The notes: generated by a model from the letters alone, not told the origin. A stretch of 40,402 nt of DNA from Paenibacillus sp. Soil787 (GCF_001429545.1 NZ_LMSP01000014.1:41983-82384), one strand, 5' to 3'; shown: positions 9,243 through 17,550, counted from the first letter of the stretch. Made by a program: numbers and translations.

Positions 9243-9390
9243 TGCTTCGCATCTACATTGACAAACGCACTCGTCCCTGAAGAACGACGGAATCGTTTAT
9301 CCTTGACAGAAAGTATAAATTTCGAGGAAGGGCTTAGGGTTCCCCATTCTAATTTTTTAGTGAAATTAAGTAGTATGGAGAGAAGGAATA

Positions 9391-9608
9391 CTAGCGCACA
9401 AAACTTGTGCTCAAGGTCGTCGGATCGATTGCCACCGGGCGCTAGCGCACAAAACTTGTGCTCAAGGTCGTCAGATCGGTCGCGACCGGACGCTAGCGCA
9501 TAAAAATTGTGCGCAAGGTCGTCAGATTCGTCGCGACCGGACGCTAGCGCACAAAACTTGTGCTCAAGGTCGTTAGATCCGTCGCCACCGGACGCTAGCG
9601 TACAAGGT
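9391..9608. repeat. 51-bp tandem repeat array, four full units plus a partial
   Basis: Units start with CTAGCGCA at 9391, 9442, 9493 and 9544, and a remnant starts at 9595; the period is exactly 51. Each unit opens with a hairpin, GCACAA-AAC-TTGTGC in units 1, 2 and 4, followed by a conserved CAAGGTCGT and a GC-rich half ending in CCGG. In unit 3 the hairpin is GCGCATAAAAATTGTGCGC, changed in sequence but still foldable with one G-T pair. The GC-rich half of unit 2 holds the perfect palindrome CGGTCGCGACCG. The period is divisible by three, so an open frame crosses part of the array, but no gene is supported. Confidence 0.9.
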
Positions 9609-9687
9609 AATGCTTCTTTAAAAAAATTCTATTGTAATTTTGCTTAACTTTAAGTAAATTATCCATTTATCAGGTCGTGAAGTACAC

Positions 9688-9733
9688 GCCGCATGCTCCG
9701 GAAATTCATTTCCGGAGCATGCGGCTATTTTTT
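9688..9733 (+). terminator. Orphan rho-independent terminator with an 18-bp perfect stem
   Basis: Arms GCCGCATGCTCCGGAAAT (9688-9705) and 9708-9725 are perfectly complementary with a two-base nominal loop, followed by TATTTTTTAG. No gene ends nearby; the nas terminator lies about 540 bp upstream. Confidence 0.75.
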
Positions 9734-9910
9734 AGCCTGTAGATTTTAATAAAAACAAACAATGTTTGCAAAATATTCTATTTTAGAAAGTTAATTTATT
9801 TGGGTTAGTGGGGGAATCGAGCTTACTCCTTATTTTGCATGGATAGCTATGGACTTTGCTAATGCTGAGTGAAATTAAGGATAGTGACATAATGCTTCGT
9901 TAGTGACTTC

Positions 9911-9969
9911 GGTTTTCTGTATTTGGTTTTTCTGTATTTGGTTTTTCTGCATTTGGTTTTTCTCTATTT
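9911..9969. repeat. 15-bp tandem repeat, about four copies
   Basis: The unit GGTTTTTCTGTATTT occurs at 9925 and, with single changes, at 9940 and 9955; the first copy at 9911 is one base short. A looser GATTTTTGTCTTCTGG follows. It looks like slippage-type expansion. Confidence 0.8.
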
Positions 9970-10023
9970 TGATTTTTGTCTTCTGGTTCAGATTTTTGAG
10001 AGAAATAGGGAAATTAGATTTAC

Positions 10024-10238
10024 AAGTTGTATAACGTACAATAATTTCTTTGATTTTTTCTTGAAAAGCTCAAGGTGTTGTATGTTGTACAACAATTTGG
10101 CCTTAATTCACTCTAATGGACCACTTTGGAGCAGAATTGTTGTATTTTTGGTATTTTTTTGGAACAATCGCTTGAAAATAGCGGATTAGCTTGCCAAATG
10201 TTGCACAAAGTGCAACAACACACGGACAAGCAAGCAAA
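10024..10238. repeat. Dispersed structured element, copy A
   Basis: This roughly 210-bp stretch is collinear with 32251-32456. Shared blocks in order are AAGTTG, ACGTACAA, AATTTCTT, AAAGCTCA, TGTTGTATG, TGTACAACAATTT, GAATTGTTGTATTTT, GCTTGCC and ACAAAGT. Internal inverted repeats include ACAACAATT (near 10090) against AATTGTTGT (near 10136), and the terminal hairpin TGTTGCAC-AAA-GTGCAACA (10199-10217). It lies upstream of the promoter at 10373. Confidence 0.75.
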
Positions 10239-10372
10239 GGCAAAAGCATATGCGTCTCGGGAGTGTAGTTCTCCCAAAGATGGCGAAAGCCGTTTATCTC
10301 GTTTCAACCCAAGCTTCAGCCGAAACGTTCGTCTTCTCCGGGTGAGAGATGATCGGGGTATGATGAACGCAG

Positions 10373-10402
10373 TTGGGCAGTCTAGCAAAACTCCGCTATA
10401 AT
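10373..10402 (+). promoter_or_regulatory. Sigma-A type promoter for the DinB-family gene
   Basis: TTGGGC (10373-10378), an 18-nt spacer and a consensus TATAAT (10397-10402). The GGAGG ribosome site at 10418-10422 and the ATG at 10432 follow, giving a short leader. Confidence 0.6.
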
Positions 10403-10431
10403 AGAGAAAAAGATGCTGGAGGTTTGGTCAT

Positions 10432-10959
10432 ATGGATGATTTGCGCTACCCAATTGGATTGTTTGCACACGAAGGTGAAATTTCACGGGAGCAGTTGCAG
10501 GAGTGGATGGCTGACATCGAGTCGACGCCAAGCAGGCTGCGTGAGGCGGTTGCCGGGCTGTCTGACGAGCAGCTGGATACGCCTTATCGCCCAGGAGGGT
10601 GGACACTGCGACAAGTTGTGCATCACGTCGCAGACAGCCATATGAACAGCTACACAAGGTTTAAGCTGGCGCTGACAGAGGAAGAGCCGACGATCAGACC
10701 TTATTACGAGGAGCGCTGGGCGGAGCTTAGCGACGGTAAGTCAGCTCTGGTAGAGCTGTCGCTTACTCTGCTAGATGCATTGCACAGCCGCTGGATGATG
10801 GTTCTGCGCGATATGCAGCATGAGCAGTTTGCGCGTGCATTCGTACACCCGGAGTCAGGGAAGACGATTCGACTGGATTGGAATGTTGGCAATTACGCAT
10901 GGCATGGTAATCACCATATTGCCCACATCACGAGCTTACGTGCTCGCAGGGGTTGGTAA
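10432..10959 (+). CDS. DinB/YfiT-family metal-dependent hydrolase, putative bacillithiol transferase
   Basis: 175 aa, the usual length for the YfiT/BstA branch of the DinB superfamily, a four-helix bundle with a metal held by three histidines. The N-terminus DDLRYPIGLF is typical of YfiT. Candidate ligands are H65 in HHVADSH and H161 and H165 in HGNHHIAH, in the expected places. B. subtilis YfiT (BstA) has bacillithiol S-transferase activity; carrying that over here is inference. GGAGG lies 9 nt before the ATG. It is a monocistronic gene between its own promoter and a bidirectional terminator. Confidence 0.8.
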   Translation: MDDLRYPIGLFAHEGEISREQLQEWMADIESTPSRLREAVAGLSDEQLDTPYRPGGWTLRQVVHHVADSHMNSYTRFKLALTEEEPTIRPYYEERWAELSDGKSALVELSLTLLDALHSRWMMVLRDMQHEQFARAFVHPESGKTIRLDWNVGNYAWHGNHHIAHITSLRARRGW

Positions 10960-10965
10960 ACAACT

Positions 10966-11000
10966 AAAACCCGTTAAGTCCTATGGCTTAACGGGTTTTT
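10966..11000. terminator. Bidirectional terminator between convergent genes
   Basis: AAAACCCGTTAAG (10966-10978), loop of 8, CTTAACGGGTTTT (10987-10999) plus T. On the minus strand the stem contains the last codons and stop of the anti-sigma gene, so both convergent genes share it. Confidence 0.85.
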
Positions 11001-12316
11001 CCAACTTTACTATTATCCAAATCGACACTGAAGTTTGATTCAGCCTGATCAGCACTCAAATAGAGGCCGACTTTATCAATCCACTCTTGCACGTAGTGAT
11101 CGGTTGCCCACTGCGCCATGACGAGCTTCTCACCAGGCTGGAGGTCTATGCTAAGCTGTGGAGCATTCCCGGGCGCTTGACCGTAAGGGTAGAACTTGAG
11201 CTTGCCGTTCTCGAAAATGACGATCATATCATTCATCGGCGAAGTTAACGCATCAGTAGCAAGCGGCCACGAGGACTGGATAGCGCTCCATGAGCAGCAA
11301 AGCTCATCGTGATTGATGACTTTATCAGGCAGCTCGCGCTGGAAGTCGTGCAGGACGTAGTTATCAGGTGTTGCTGCGCTAATTCGCGGTGTTTCAGCGA
11401 TCTTGCCGACCCAACGTCCTGGCTCACGCTGGACGGTCCAGCTTTGGCCTGTAATCTCACCAAGCAATTTGGTAGAGCTGCTCGGTACATTTGCAAGGAG
11501 GCTGCTGATGCTGCTGCTATATAGATCGGTGAGCGACACATGGTTCTTGTCCACCGGTTTGTTATAGAACTGCACGGTATGCCCTTCTTTTAATTGCGGG
11601 AGGGTACGAACCCAGATGCGTTCCGCTTGATAAGGGGCATTACCACGCCAAGCCTCCTCCGATTCAGCGATGGAAACATACTGATTCCCAGCGAATAATA
11701 GAGTCTCCACGCGATTTAGCTGCTCGCCAGCTTGATCTGGGAACACTTCTGGTTTCACGGGCTGATCAGCTAAATGAGCGGATAAATAGTGGACCTCGTC
11801 TGTTTTCGTTTTATGAACCAAGGAATCGATTTTCCAGAAATTTTGCTTATAAGGCATGAGAATTCCCGTGCCCTCGGACGTCTTCTGCAGCTGGCCGCGA
11901 ATCGGCGCTATAAGCATTGTTCGATAGGTGCTGTAACGAATGGGTCCTAAAGCATGCTGCGCCTCTGTATTGTTAGATTCGCGCTCGGTCCTTAGCCCAA
12001 TAAGCAGTGCGGTGCTTATTGGGGCAGGGGACGAACTAGTGGAAGCAGCTGCAGCCGTAACTGAAGCATCCATTGCAGGAGCTGCATCACTTTGAATATG
12101 GATTGTACGCCATGGGAAGAGAAGTAACGCAGCAGCTATGGCACCGAGTCCAGCGAAACAGAGTAGGGGCTTTACCTTCGGTTTCGCTCGTTCCTTTCGC
12201 TTAACCGCTTCTTCGATCTCGCCCTGAAGCTTGGAAGTAAAGCCAGATTGCTTAAGCGGTCCTGATTCCAATTGCTTATGTAAATCATCCGGATCAGGAG
12301 TTTTCAAGCGCTTCAC
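10988..12316 (-). CDS. Membrane protein encoded with an ECF sigma factor, probable anti-sigma factor
   Basis: 442 aa. A charged cytoplasmic N-terminus (about 1-48) is followed by one membrane segment near residues 50-68, a low-complexity Ala/Ser linker near 75-95, and a large extracytoplasmic domain that I do not recognise. The start overlaps the 3' end of the upstream sigma gene by 23 bp, the usual arrangement for translational coupling of sigma and anti-sigma. Function is inferred from this topology and linkage; no zinc-binding HxxxCxxC anti-sigma motif is visible in the N-terminus. It would hold the sigma factor at the membrane until an envelope signal arrives. Confidence 0.7.
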   Translation of the reverse strand: MKRLKTPDPDDLHKQLESGPLKQSGFTSKLQGEIEEAVKRKERAKPKVKPLLCFAGLGAIAAALLLFPWRTIHIQSDAAPAMDASVTAAAASTSSSPAPISTALLIGLRTERESNNTEAQHALGPIRYSTYRTMLIAPIRGQLQKTSEGTGILMPYKQNFWKIDSLVHKTKTDEVHYLSAHLADQPVKPEVFPDQAGEQLNRVETLLFAGNQYVSIAESEEAWRGNAPYQAERIWVRTLPQLKEGHTVQFYNKPVDKNHVSLTDLYSSSISSLLANVPSSSTKLLGEITGQSWTVQREPGRWVGKIAETPRISAATPDNYVLHDFQRELPDKVINHDELCCSWSAIQSSWPLATDALTSPMNDMIVIFENGKLKFYPYGQAPGNAPQLSIDLQPGEKLVMAQWATDHYVQEWIDKVGLYLSADQAESNFSVDLDNSKVGKTR

Positions 12317-12860
12317 GCTCCTTCAAACTGATCACCTTGAGTCTGGCGTGGTGAAGTCGGGATTTAACGGTTCCCTCCGAGATGTTAAGGATGGCAGCCA
12401 TTTCTTTCGTTGAGAGCTGATAATGGGCATGCAAAATTAAAATTTCTCTGTATTTTGGGGACAGAGATATTACTTTTTTCCATATATCACTAGCATATAA
12501 TTTCTCCATCGCTTCTGTTTCTGCCGATTGTGATGTGCCTGCAGATTGAATGAAGCCAACAAGTGTAACTTTGCGCCAGAATGCTTTGCGTAGGTAGTCA
12601 TATGCGGTATTGCGTGTAATGGTAAGCAGCCAGGTTTTGATCGAAGCTTCACCGCGGAATGTAGTAAGATTGCGATATACTTTCAAGAAAGCATCCTGCG
12701 TAATGTCATCAGCTAAATCTGAATTCCGACAAATGCTAAAGGCATAATTCCATACATCATTCCCATAAGTTTCCATTATATTGCGAAGAATCACTTTCTG
12801 ATCCGTTGTTTCAGATACGTACTTTAAGTATTCAAATACATGGACACCGGTCGTCTCCAT
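12294..12860 (-). CDS. ECF-type RNA polymerase sigma factor
   Basis: 188 aa, typical for extracytoplasmic function sigma factors. Region 2 spans about residues 25-95 (DDITQDAFLKVYRNL, then SIKTWLLTITRNTAYDYLRK). Region 4 spans about 125-178, with the helix-turn-helix LSTKEMAAILNISEGTVKSRL. GAGAGGTGAG immediately precedes the ATG. A close match to an ECF promoter (AAC-N16-CGTC) lies just upstream on the same strand, so the operon probably activates itself. The downstream overlapping gene encodes the presumed anti-sigma factor. The exact ECF group cannot be set without alignment. Confidence 0.93.
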   Translation of the reverse strand: METTGVHVFEYLKYVSETTDQKVILRNIMETYGNDVWNYAFSICRNSDLADDITQDAFLKVYRNLTTFRGEASIKTWLLTITRNTAYDYLRKAFWRKVTLVGFIQSAGTSQSAETEAMEKLYASDIWKKVISLSPKYREILILHAHYQLSTKEMAAILNISEGTVKSRLHHARLKVISLKEREALENS

Positions 12861-12880
12861 TCTCTCACCTCTCTGAATTA

Positions 12881-12904
12881 GACGTTACAAGTATAAAAAA
12901 GTTC
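12881..12904 (-). promoter_or_regulatory. ECF sigma-dependent promoter of the sigma/anti-sigma operon
   Basis: On the minus strand, GAAC (12904-12901), exactly 16 nt, then CGTC (12884-12881) followed by TAA. This matches the known AAC-N16-CGTC pattern for SigM/SigW/SigX-type sigma factors. The -10 element ends about 20 nt before the sigma start codon. Confidence 0.65.
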
Positions 12905-13184
12905 GTTTTTTTTAAAAAAAATCATGCCTTATAGGATTCGAAAGTGAACTGGCGGATGAGTCGGATTACTACAGTAATTTTAAAAATGAAATAGCTCGAA
13001 ATCTGGAGGAGATTTGATTCAAGGGAGAGAATCGGATGAGAGAATGGTAGAAAAGTGTAAGCGTATCGGCCAGAACGGATAAAAAACTTGTTCATGAGGT
13101 GTCTTGACAATAGAAGGCCTTAACGCGCAATATGAAGTAAGGACACTGGAAGAAAGATCAGGTCCTTCGGAGAGGGAGAACACC

Positions 13185-13634
13185 ATGAATTTCGTTGAGC
13201 ATATAGTGGATCATTTGCGGTCAGGACAAATTAAGAACTATCCGCAGCCGATTGCTCTGAACTTGGGCTTAGTTTATACAGTTAAACTGGAAGACAGGAA
13301 GACGAATTTAATTTGGCTGCCTTTCGAATTTACAGGTCTTGCTTACATTGATATGGGGCAACTAGTGAACGTTCATCCTTATTATCGAGGCGTTATTATT
13401 GAAGAAATCGAACTCTCGCGCGGAACGGATCTGCATAAGCCGCAAACGGAGGAAGCTTTCATTAAAGCTATATTTGTGAAAAGCTGGGAGATGCATAAAC
13501 TGCTGCAGCAGGAAAAGTATGCAAGTCTGCAGGGTAATGCTCCAGATTTCCTGACCAAAATGTTATACATAACAGATTGGCTGCGCTATTATAATTCAGT
13601 TGTAACCGTGGGTGCTGGGAAAAAGATCGGCTAA
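13185..13634 (+). CDS. Protein of unknown function
   Basis: 149 aa from ATG at 13185, which has a strong GGAGAGGGAG seven bases upstream. A longer in-frame form could begin at TTG 13104 behind GAGGTG, adding 27 poor-looking residues. The protein is mixed hydrophobic and charged with no signal peptide or membrane segment; aromatic-rich strands lie in its middle (NLIWLPFEFTGLAYIDMG) and helical stretches near its end. I do not recognise a family. It is expressed away from the ECF operon and closed by two terminators in a row, the first overlapping its stop codon. Confidence 0.7.
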   Translation: MNFVEHIVDHLRSGQIKNYPQPIALNLGLVYTVKLEDRKTNLIWLPFEFTGLAYIDMGQLVNVHPYYRGVIIEEIELSRGTDLHKPQTEEAFIKAIFVKSWEMHKLLQQEKYASLQGNAPDFLTKMLYITDWLRYYNSVVTVGAGKKIG

Positions 13635-13647
13635 ATGAGCCGTTTTT
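13628..13647 (+). terminator. Short terminator overlapping the stop codon
   Basis: CGGCT (13628-13632), loop AAATG, AGCCG (13638-13642), then TTTTT. The TAA stop of the preceding gene is inside the hairpin. Confidence 0.6.
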
Positions 13648-13658
13648 CGTTGGAAAGT

Positions 13659-13700
13659 AAGGACTGTGTTTTCTACCTGTGTAGAAAGTACGGTCTTTTT
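13659..13700 (+). terminator. Second terminator, long stem with G-T pairs
   Basis: Left arm 13659-13676 pairs along all 18 positions with 13681-13698 if four G-T pairs are allowed; loop CTGT; T-run at the end. It stands 12 nt behind the first terminator. Confidence 0.7.
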
Positions 13701-13855
13701 GCATACCATCTCTATGGCTATAGTCCCATGGCGGATAGTTCTTGGCCCCTTAGATCACTAGGCTTTAAGCCTGTTCTCAAAGCATTGTAGAAGGCTTATC
13801 CTAAAGACTGGTGTAAACGAAGCCAAAAACTCATGGAGAAGCGGAGAGTAATAAG

Positions 13856-15085
13856 ATGTTACAGCTGAATAAATGGCTTACAATTGCAACAATTTGTTGC
13901 GTAATGACAATAGGTGTCGTACAAGGGAAGAGTGAAGCGGCCGGTATGACGGACGTTCGTGGCCATTGGGCGGAGCAGACGATTAATCAAATGGTGCAGC
14001 AGGGGTTGCTGGATGGCTTTCCTGATGGGACTTTTCGACCAGATGATACTGTGACTGCTGATCAATTTGTGAAAATCGTGCTGCTCGCTTTTACAGATAA
14101 ATATCCGAATGGCGAACGCAAATGGAAATCGAGCTTTCTGCAATCGCTTAGCGCGAGCAACCAAAGTATTTTGCAGCAGGATTATCGGGATTTCACGTTC
14201 AAACCGAACACAGTCGGATATTGGGCAAAGCCTTATTTGGATTTGGCTAGTGATCTTCATTTTATAAGTAAAGGTCAGTTCAGTGACTATAAAGCGATGC
14301 TAAAACGCGAAGATGTAGCCGAAATTCTCTACTATTTACTCAAGGAAACCGAGTATTTGGAAGATGAAGTGTACAGTCTCAAAGCAGCTTCACAATTCGG
14401 TGATCTTCAAAGTGCGACGGCCCGACAGCAGAAATTTATCGGTGAAGCCATGACCAAGGGAATCATGGAAGGCTACCCGAACGGTTACTTCGGCGTTGGA
14501 CGAACGGTTACTCGTGCTGAAGCGCTGCAAATCATTGCTCGTTTGCAGACGAAGTCGAAGCGCATCAGTGTGAAAAGCGGAAATGATGCGTTCATCAAAA
14601 TTGTGCCTACGAAGGATGGCAGTTACAAGAAGCTGGTATTTCCCGATCAGCGAATGCTGCAAGCCTACGATGTGATGGAGGAAGCGGGCAAGCTGCGAGG
14701 TGCGAATTACGACCTTGAGGAAACAACCCTGCGCTTATTCCGAGATACCGAGGCCAAAGGGCTGGCGATGAGCGGTGCGACCGCAGATGTGCGCAACAGC
14801 AATGAAGTATCCTTATGGTTAGATCCTCAGTTTATAACCTATGGCGTGACTGTACGCCTAGAAAACGGGACACTAGCCCGCAATACGGAGAGCATCCGGA
14901 AGTTTACGGATTTCCTTTTTGGTTATGACGCAGACATCTTCTATCGCCAGTTTACTGACGCTTGTGAACGCGCAGCGGCTAAAGGTGTTCTTGAAACCAC
15001 TACGAAACAAATCGGGAGCTACTCTGTTGAAACACGGTTAGAAGCGGATGGGAAAACGATCATATTTTCCATTATTCATTCCTAG
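13856..15085 (+). CDS. Exported protein with SLH domains
   Basis: 409 aa. A signal peptide is clear at about 1-28. S-layer homology domain 1 spans about 32-78 (DVRGHWAEQTINQMVQQG, then GFPDGTFRPDDTVTADQFVK). A weaker SLH-like unit lies near 120-165, and a third at about 181-229 (GYPNGYFGVGRTVTRAEALQI). The remaining C-terminal part, about 180 residues, is not recognised. SLH domains bind pyruvylated secondary cell-wall polymer, so the protein should sit on the cell surface. A GGAGAG ribosome site precedes the ATG. It is probably monocistronic. Confidence 0.85.
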   Translation: MLQLNKWLTIATICCVMTIGVVQGKSEAAGMTDVRGHWAEQTINQMVQQGLLDGFPDGTFRPDDTVTADQFVKIVLLAFTDKYPNGERKWKSSFLQSLSASNQSILQQDYRDFTFKPNTVGYWAKPYLDLASDLHFISKGQFSDYKAMLKREDVAEILYYLLKETEYLEDEVYSLKAASQFGDLQSATARQQKFIGEAMTKGIMEGYPNGYFGVGRTVTRAEALQIIARLQTKSKRISVKSGNDAFIKIVPTKDGSYKKLVFPDQRMLQAYDVMEEAGKLRGANYDLEETTLRLFRDTEAKGLAMSGATADVRNSNEVSLWLDPQFITYGVTVRLENGTLARNTESIRKFTDFLFGYDADIFYRQFTDACERAAAKGVLETTTKQIGSYSVETRLEADGKTIIFSIIHS

Positions 15086-15164
15086 TCATACATAAAAGCT
15101 GAGAAGTCGATTTACGACCTCTCAGACACAGTCGACGAGCTTAGGCTCGCGGAACTCTCCCTGA

Positions 15165-15181
15165 AAGCGCGTTTCGCGCTT
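15165..15181 (+). terminator. Possible terminator after the SLH protein gene
   Basis: AAGCGCG-TTT-CGCGCTT followed by ATTTGTT. A second imperfect hairpin, CTGAGAAGTCG against CGACCTCTCAG, lies at about 15100-15124. Neither has a good T-run. Confidence 0.3.
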
Positions 15182-15298
15182 ATTTGTTCCTTGGAAAGCG
15201 CGGAATCCGACTTGTCCTTTTTTTACATTTGGGTAGGGAGACCTTCTTTTGGTATGATAAGCAGGCAGGAATGATTTGGGGAAGAGGGATGAAGAGAA

Positions 15299-15790
15299 AT
15301 GTTTGCGAAATCAAGTTATGAGGGAACAAGAGAACATAATTATGCCTTGCTGATTCAGCAAGTTGAAGCTTTGATACATGACGAACCTAACCGCATTGCG
15401 AACTTGGCTAACGCCGCTGCGCTGCTCGGACAGTTTCTGAGTGATGTGAATTGGGTAGGTTTTTATTTATTAGATGAGACAAGTGACAAGAAGGAGCTCG
15501 TTCTGGGGCCGTTCCAAGGACTTCCGGCTTGTGTACGGATTCCACTGGGTAAAGGTGTTTGCGGTACATCTGCTGAACGTCGGGAAACGGTGCTTGTTCC
15601 AGATGTGCATGCATTTCCAGGCCACATTGCCTGCGATGCGGCATCCCAATCGGAGATTGTGGTACCGATCCTTGTAGGAAATGAGCTCGTCGGGGTGCTG
15701 GATATTGATAGCCCTATCAAGAATCGATTCGATGACATCGATCAGCAGTATTTGGAGCAATTTGTGCAGAAGCTTGCAGCTGCTATGTAA
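15299..15790 (+). CDS. Free methionine-(R)-sulfoxide reductase (GAF-domain fRMsr)
   Basis: 163 aa, a single GAF domain. It reduces free methionine-(R)-sulfoxide using thioredoxin-type reductants and so protects against oxidation. The three catalytic-region cysteines are present as C78, C88 and C112, with the same spacing (10 and 24) as C84, C94 and C118 of the E. coli enzyme, in the contexts GLPACVRIP, GKGVCGT and HIACDAASQSEIV. This is the orthologue of Bacillus YtsP. AAGAGGGA precedes the ATG. Its 3' end overlaps the convergent PilZ gene by 8 bp. Confidence 0.92.
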   Translation: MFAKSSYEGTREHNYALLIQQVEALIHDEPNRIANLANAAALLGQFLSDVNWVGFYLLDETSDKKELVLGPFQGLPACVRIPLGKGVCGTSAERRETVLVPDVHAFPGHIACDAASQSEIVVPILVGNELVGVLDIDSPIKNRFDDIDQQYLEQFVQKLAAAM

Positions 15791-16232
15791 TCTCATAGGT
15801 GGTAGAGAAAATATCCTCCATATCCTCATCGGAACAGAAGCTGCAGCTTGCCAGCATGTTGGTATGTTTTAAACGAGCACCTAATAATATCAAATGACTG
15901 GTTAGCTGCTGCTCCATGATTGGATCTGCGATGCTGAATTCGATCCCGTATTCATAAAGGGTTGGCTTCAGCATCGTTTTTCGTTTGAGGACACCCAATA
16001 CTTTGATCTCTTGATGAAAAAGATGAAAAGTGAATTCCAGCAGCAAATTCATATCGATAGGAAGATTCAATGGGGTGTGAATACGTATACCGCCTGAGCT
16101 AATATCCCTTATCATAATTTTAGAGTGTTTGGTGTCAGCTGCCTTGTTTTTGATACCAATAATTTTGAACAAGGCGGATAAAGGAATTTGAAGATGGAGT
16201 CGGAAGCTGGAGCGCTTATTTGCTTGTGACAT
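15783..16232 (-). CDS. PilZ-domain protein, probable c-di-GMP receptor
   Basis: 149 aa. The two c-di-GMP binding motifs are visible: RSSFR at residues 7-11 (RxxxR) and DISSGG at 43-48 ([D/N]xSxxG), followed by the expected beta-barrel pattern. No YcgR-type N-terminal domain is present, so it is a stand-alone PilZ module. A TTGAGGAGC ribosome site precedes the ATG. A diguanylate cyclase with an intact GGDEF motif lies 4.5 kb away at 20777. The target process (motility, matrix or other) cannot be read from the sequence. The stop overlaps the convergent fRMsr gene. Confidence 0.88.
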   Translation of the reverse strand: MSQANKRSSFRLHLQIPLSALFKIIGIKNKAADTKHSKIMIRDISSGGIRIHTPLNLPIDMNLLLEFTFHLFHQEIKVLGVLKRKTMLKPTLYEYGIEFSIADPIMEQQLTSHLILLGARLKHTNMLASCSFCSDEDMEDIFSTTYEIT

Positions 16233-16325
16233 ACTTATTGCTCCTCAAGTTTGATAGGCCTATTATACTATATTGATGATTAATCTGAACTGCCTTTCAT
16301 TTGATAAATTTGAAAATAATGCTCG

Positions 16326-17408
16326 CTAATCGTACGTAGAAAGCTTGCGAATGAACGATTTCAGGCCTTCTTCTCCGTTAATAAAAAGCCTTTTGAGCAG
16401 ATAGGGAGACTGCTGGTTTGTTGCAAAGCCTTGATCAATCGTAAAAGCATAACGAAATCCATGATCCTTAAGAAGCTTCAACGTCGTTTTGTTATATTCG
16501 CCATAAGGGTAGCAATATACGTCGGCTTTGGTTCCGAGCTTTTCTTCGATTTGCTTCCTGGCTTCTAGAATTTCGTAGGCTTGCTGATCCGATGAAAGCT
16601 GAGGGAGATGAGGGTGTGTCATCCCATGAGGTTGAATGTCCCATCCGGCTTCTTGCAGCTTCTTGATCTGTTCCCAATTCAGGTAACCTTCCTGATCGTT
16701 CATATCTGGTGAGATAAAGAGGGTAGCTTGGAAGGCATATTTGGCAAGAAGCGGCATCGCTTGCTCATAATTATCGATGTATCCGTCGTCAAAAGTAAGC
16801 AGCACTGGTTTCTTTGGAGCCGCCTCATCGCTTTTTCCTTCGATAAGGCTAATAAATGTTGCGAGAGAGACTGGGGTGTATCCGTGGTCGTGAAGATACG
16901 TCAGCTGCTCTTCCAGCTTAGCTGGGGAAATAACGACAACATTCCCTGGGTCAATCGTGACACTGTGATAGTTGAGGACGGGTATGCTGATTTTGGACGG
17001 CAGAGGTGTTGGTTTTGCTGTAGATTGGACGGCCCCTTTAATTTCGGAAGCAGCCGAAGGAATCGCGGCGAGTACAGGAGCCGGAACGTAAGTATCCAAT
17101 GTAACGGTGGAGGCCGTAGGTAATTTGGGTTCCTCTAGGAGAGGAAGATCTGGTTTTATTTCTAAAATTGGAGCGGGCTTGTCCAGGGCAGAATTATAGA
17201 CCTCGACCGGAGCTTGGGAAGGAGATTCGATGATTTGAGCATTGACCTGATGAGGGATCATTGCCGGAATTGATGAGGACCCCCATAATCGATATCCCGA
17301 GGAGTCTAGGCCGAAGAATACAAATAGGAGAAGTATAGTAAATAGTCCAGCTAGTACCGAATAAAAAAGGAATCTCTTTCTTTGGTAGTACATAGGCACA
17401 CCAACCAT
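16326..17408 (-). CDS. Membrane-anchored polysaccharide deacetylase (NodB domain)
   Basis: 360 aa. A basic N-terminus and membrane anchor (about 12-33) are followed by a proline-rich linker to about 135 and a carbohydrate-esterase-4 NodB domain at about 140-360. Catalytic motifs are intact: TFDDGY with D207 and D208, and HGMTH with H261 and H265. It should remove acetyl groups from peptidoglycan or another surface glycan outside the membrane. The annotated ATG has no strong ribosome site; ATG at residue 6 is a possible alternative. It faces the same way as the PilZ gene, 93 bp upstream of it. Confidence 0.88.
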   Translation of the reverse strand: MVGVPMYYQRKRFLFYSVLAGLFTILLLFVFFGLDSSGYRLWGSSSIPAMIPHQVNAQIIESPSQAPVEVYNSALDKPAPILEIKPDLPLLEEPKLPTASTVTLDTYVPAPVLAAIPSAASEIKGAVQSTAKPTPLPSKISIPVLNYHSVTIDPGNVVVISPAKLEEQLTYLHDHGYTPVSLATFISLIEGKSDEAAPKKPVLLTFDDGYIDNYEQAMPLLAKYAFQATLFISPDMNDQEGYLNWEQIKKLQEAGWDIQPHGMTHPHLPQLSSDQQAYEILEARKQIEEKLGTKADVYCYPYGEYNKTTLKLLKDHGFRYAFTIDQGFATNQQSPYLLKRLFINGEEGLKSFIRKLSTYD

Positions 17409-17550
17409 TTCTAGAGGAATAATCTATCACTCTATTTGTAAGCAAAGGTTGGAAGAAATATACCTATTCAAGCCAGTTAGAGAGATTCCCTACTATAAAA
17501 TACGGCTATCCAAACTGTCTCCAGCTCAAATAGCAGTATTTGGCGCGTTG

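Larger units (their letters stand above)
9149..10372. other. Gene-free, repeat-rich intergenic block
   Basis: No credible protein gene is seen; open frames here run through tandem repeats and have no good start site. In order it holds two adjacent AT-rich hairpins (9197-9215 and 9222-9242), the 51-bp array (9391-9608), an isolated strong terminator (9688-9733), a 15-bp array (9911-9969), copy A of a dispersed element (10024-10238), and about 130 bp with no recognisable feature before the promoter at 10373. Confidence 0.6.

Noticed and set aside
9258..9503. 81-codon frame through the 51-bp array
   Set aside because: It is open only because the period is a multiple of three, has no ribosome site, and its composition follows the repeat.
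9923..10189. 88-codon frame rich in Phe and Leu
   Set aside because: It starts in the 15-bp repeat and runs across the dispersed element; no ribosome site.
12906..13010. Plus-strand frame reading FESELADESDYYSNFKNEIAR before a stop
   Set aside because: No start codon or ribosome site, and only about 30 codons long.
13705..13855. Possible riboswitch ahead of the SLH gene
   Set aside because: It contains the hairpin AGGCTT/AAGCCT but no recognisable c-di-GMP or other aptamer core.
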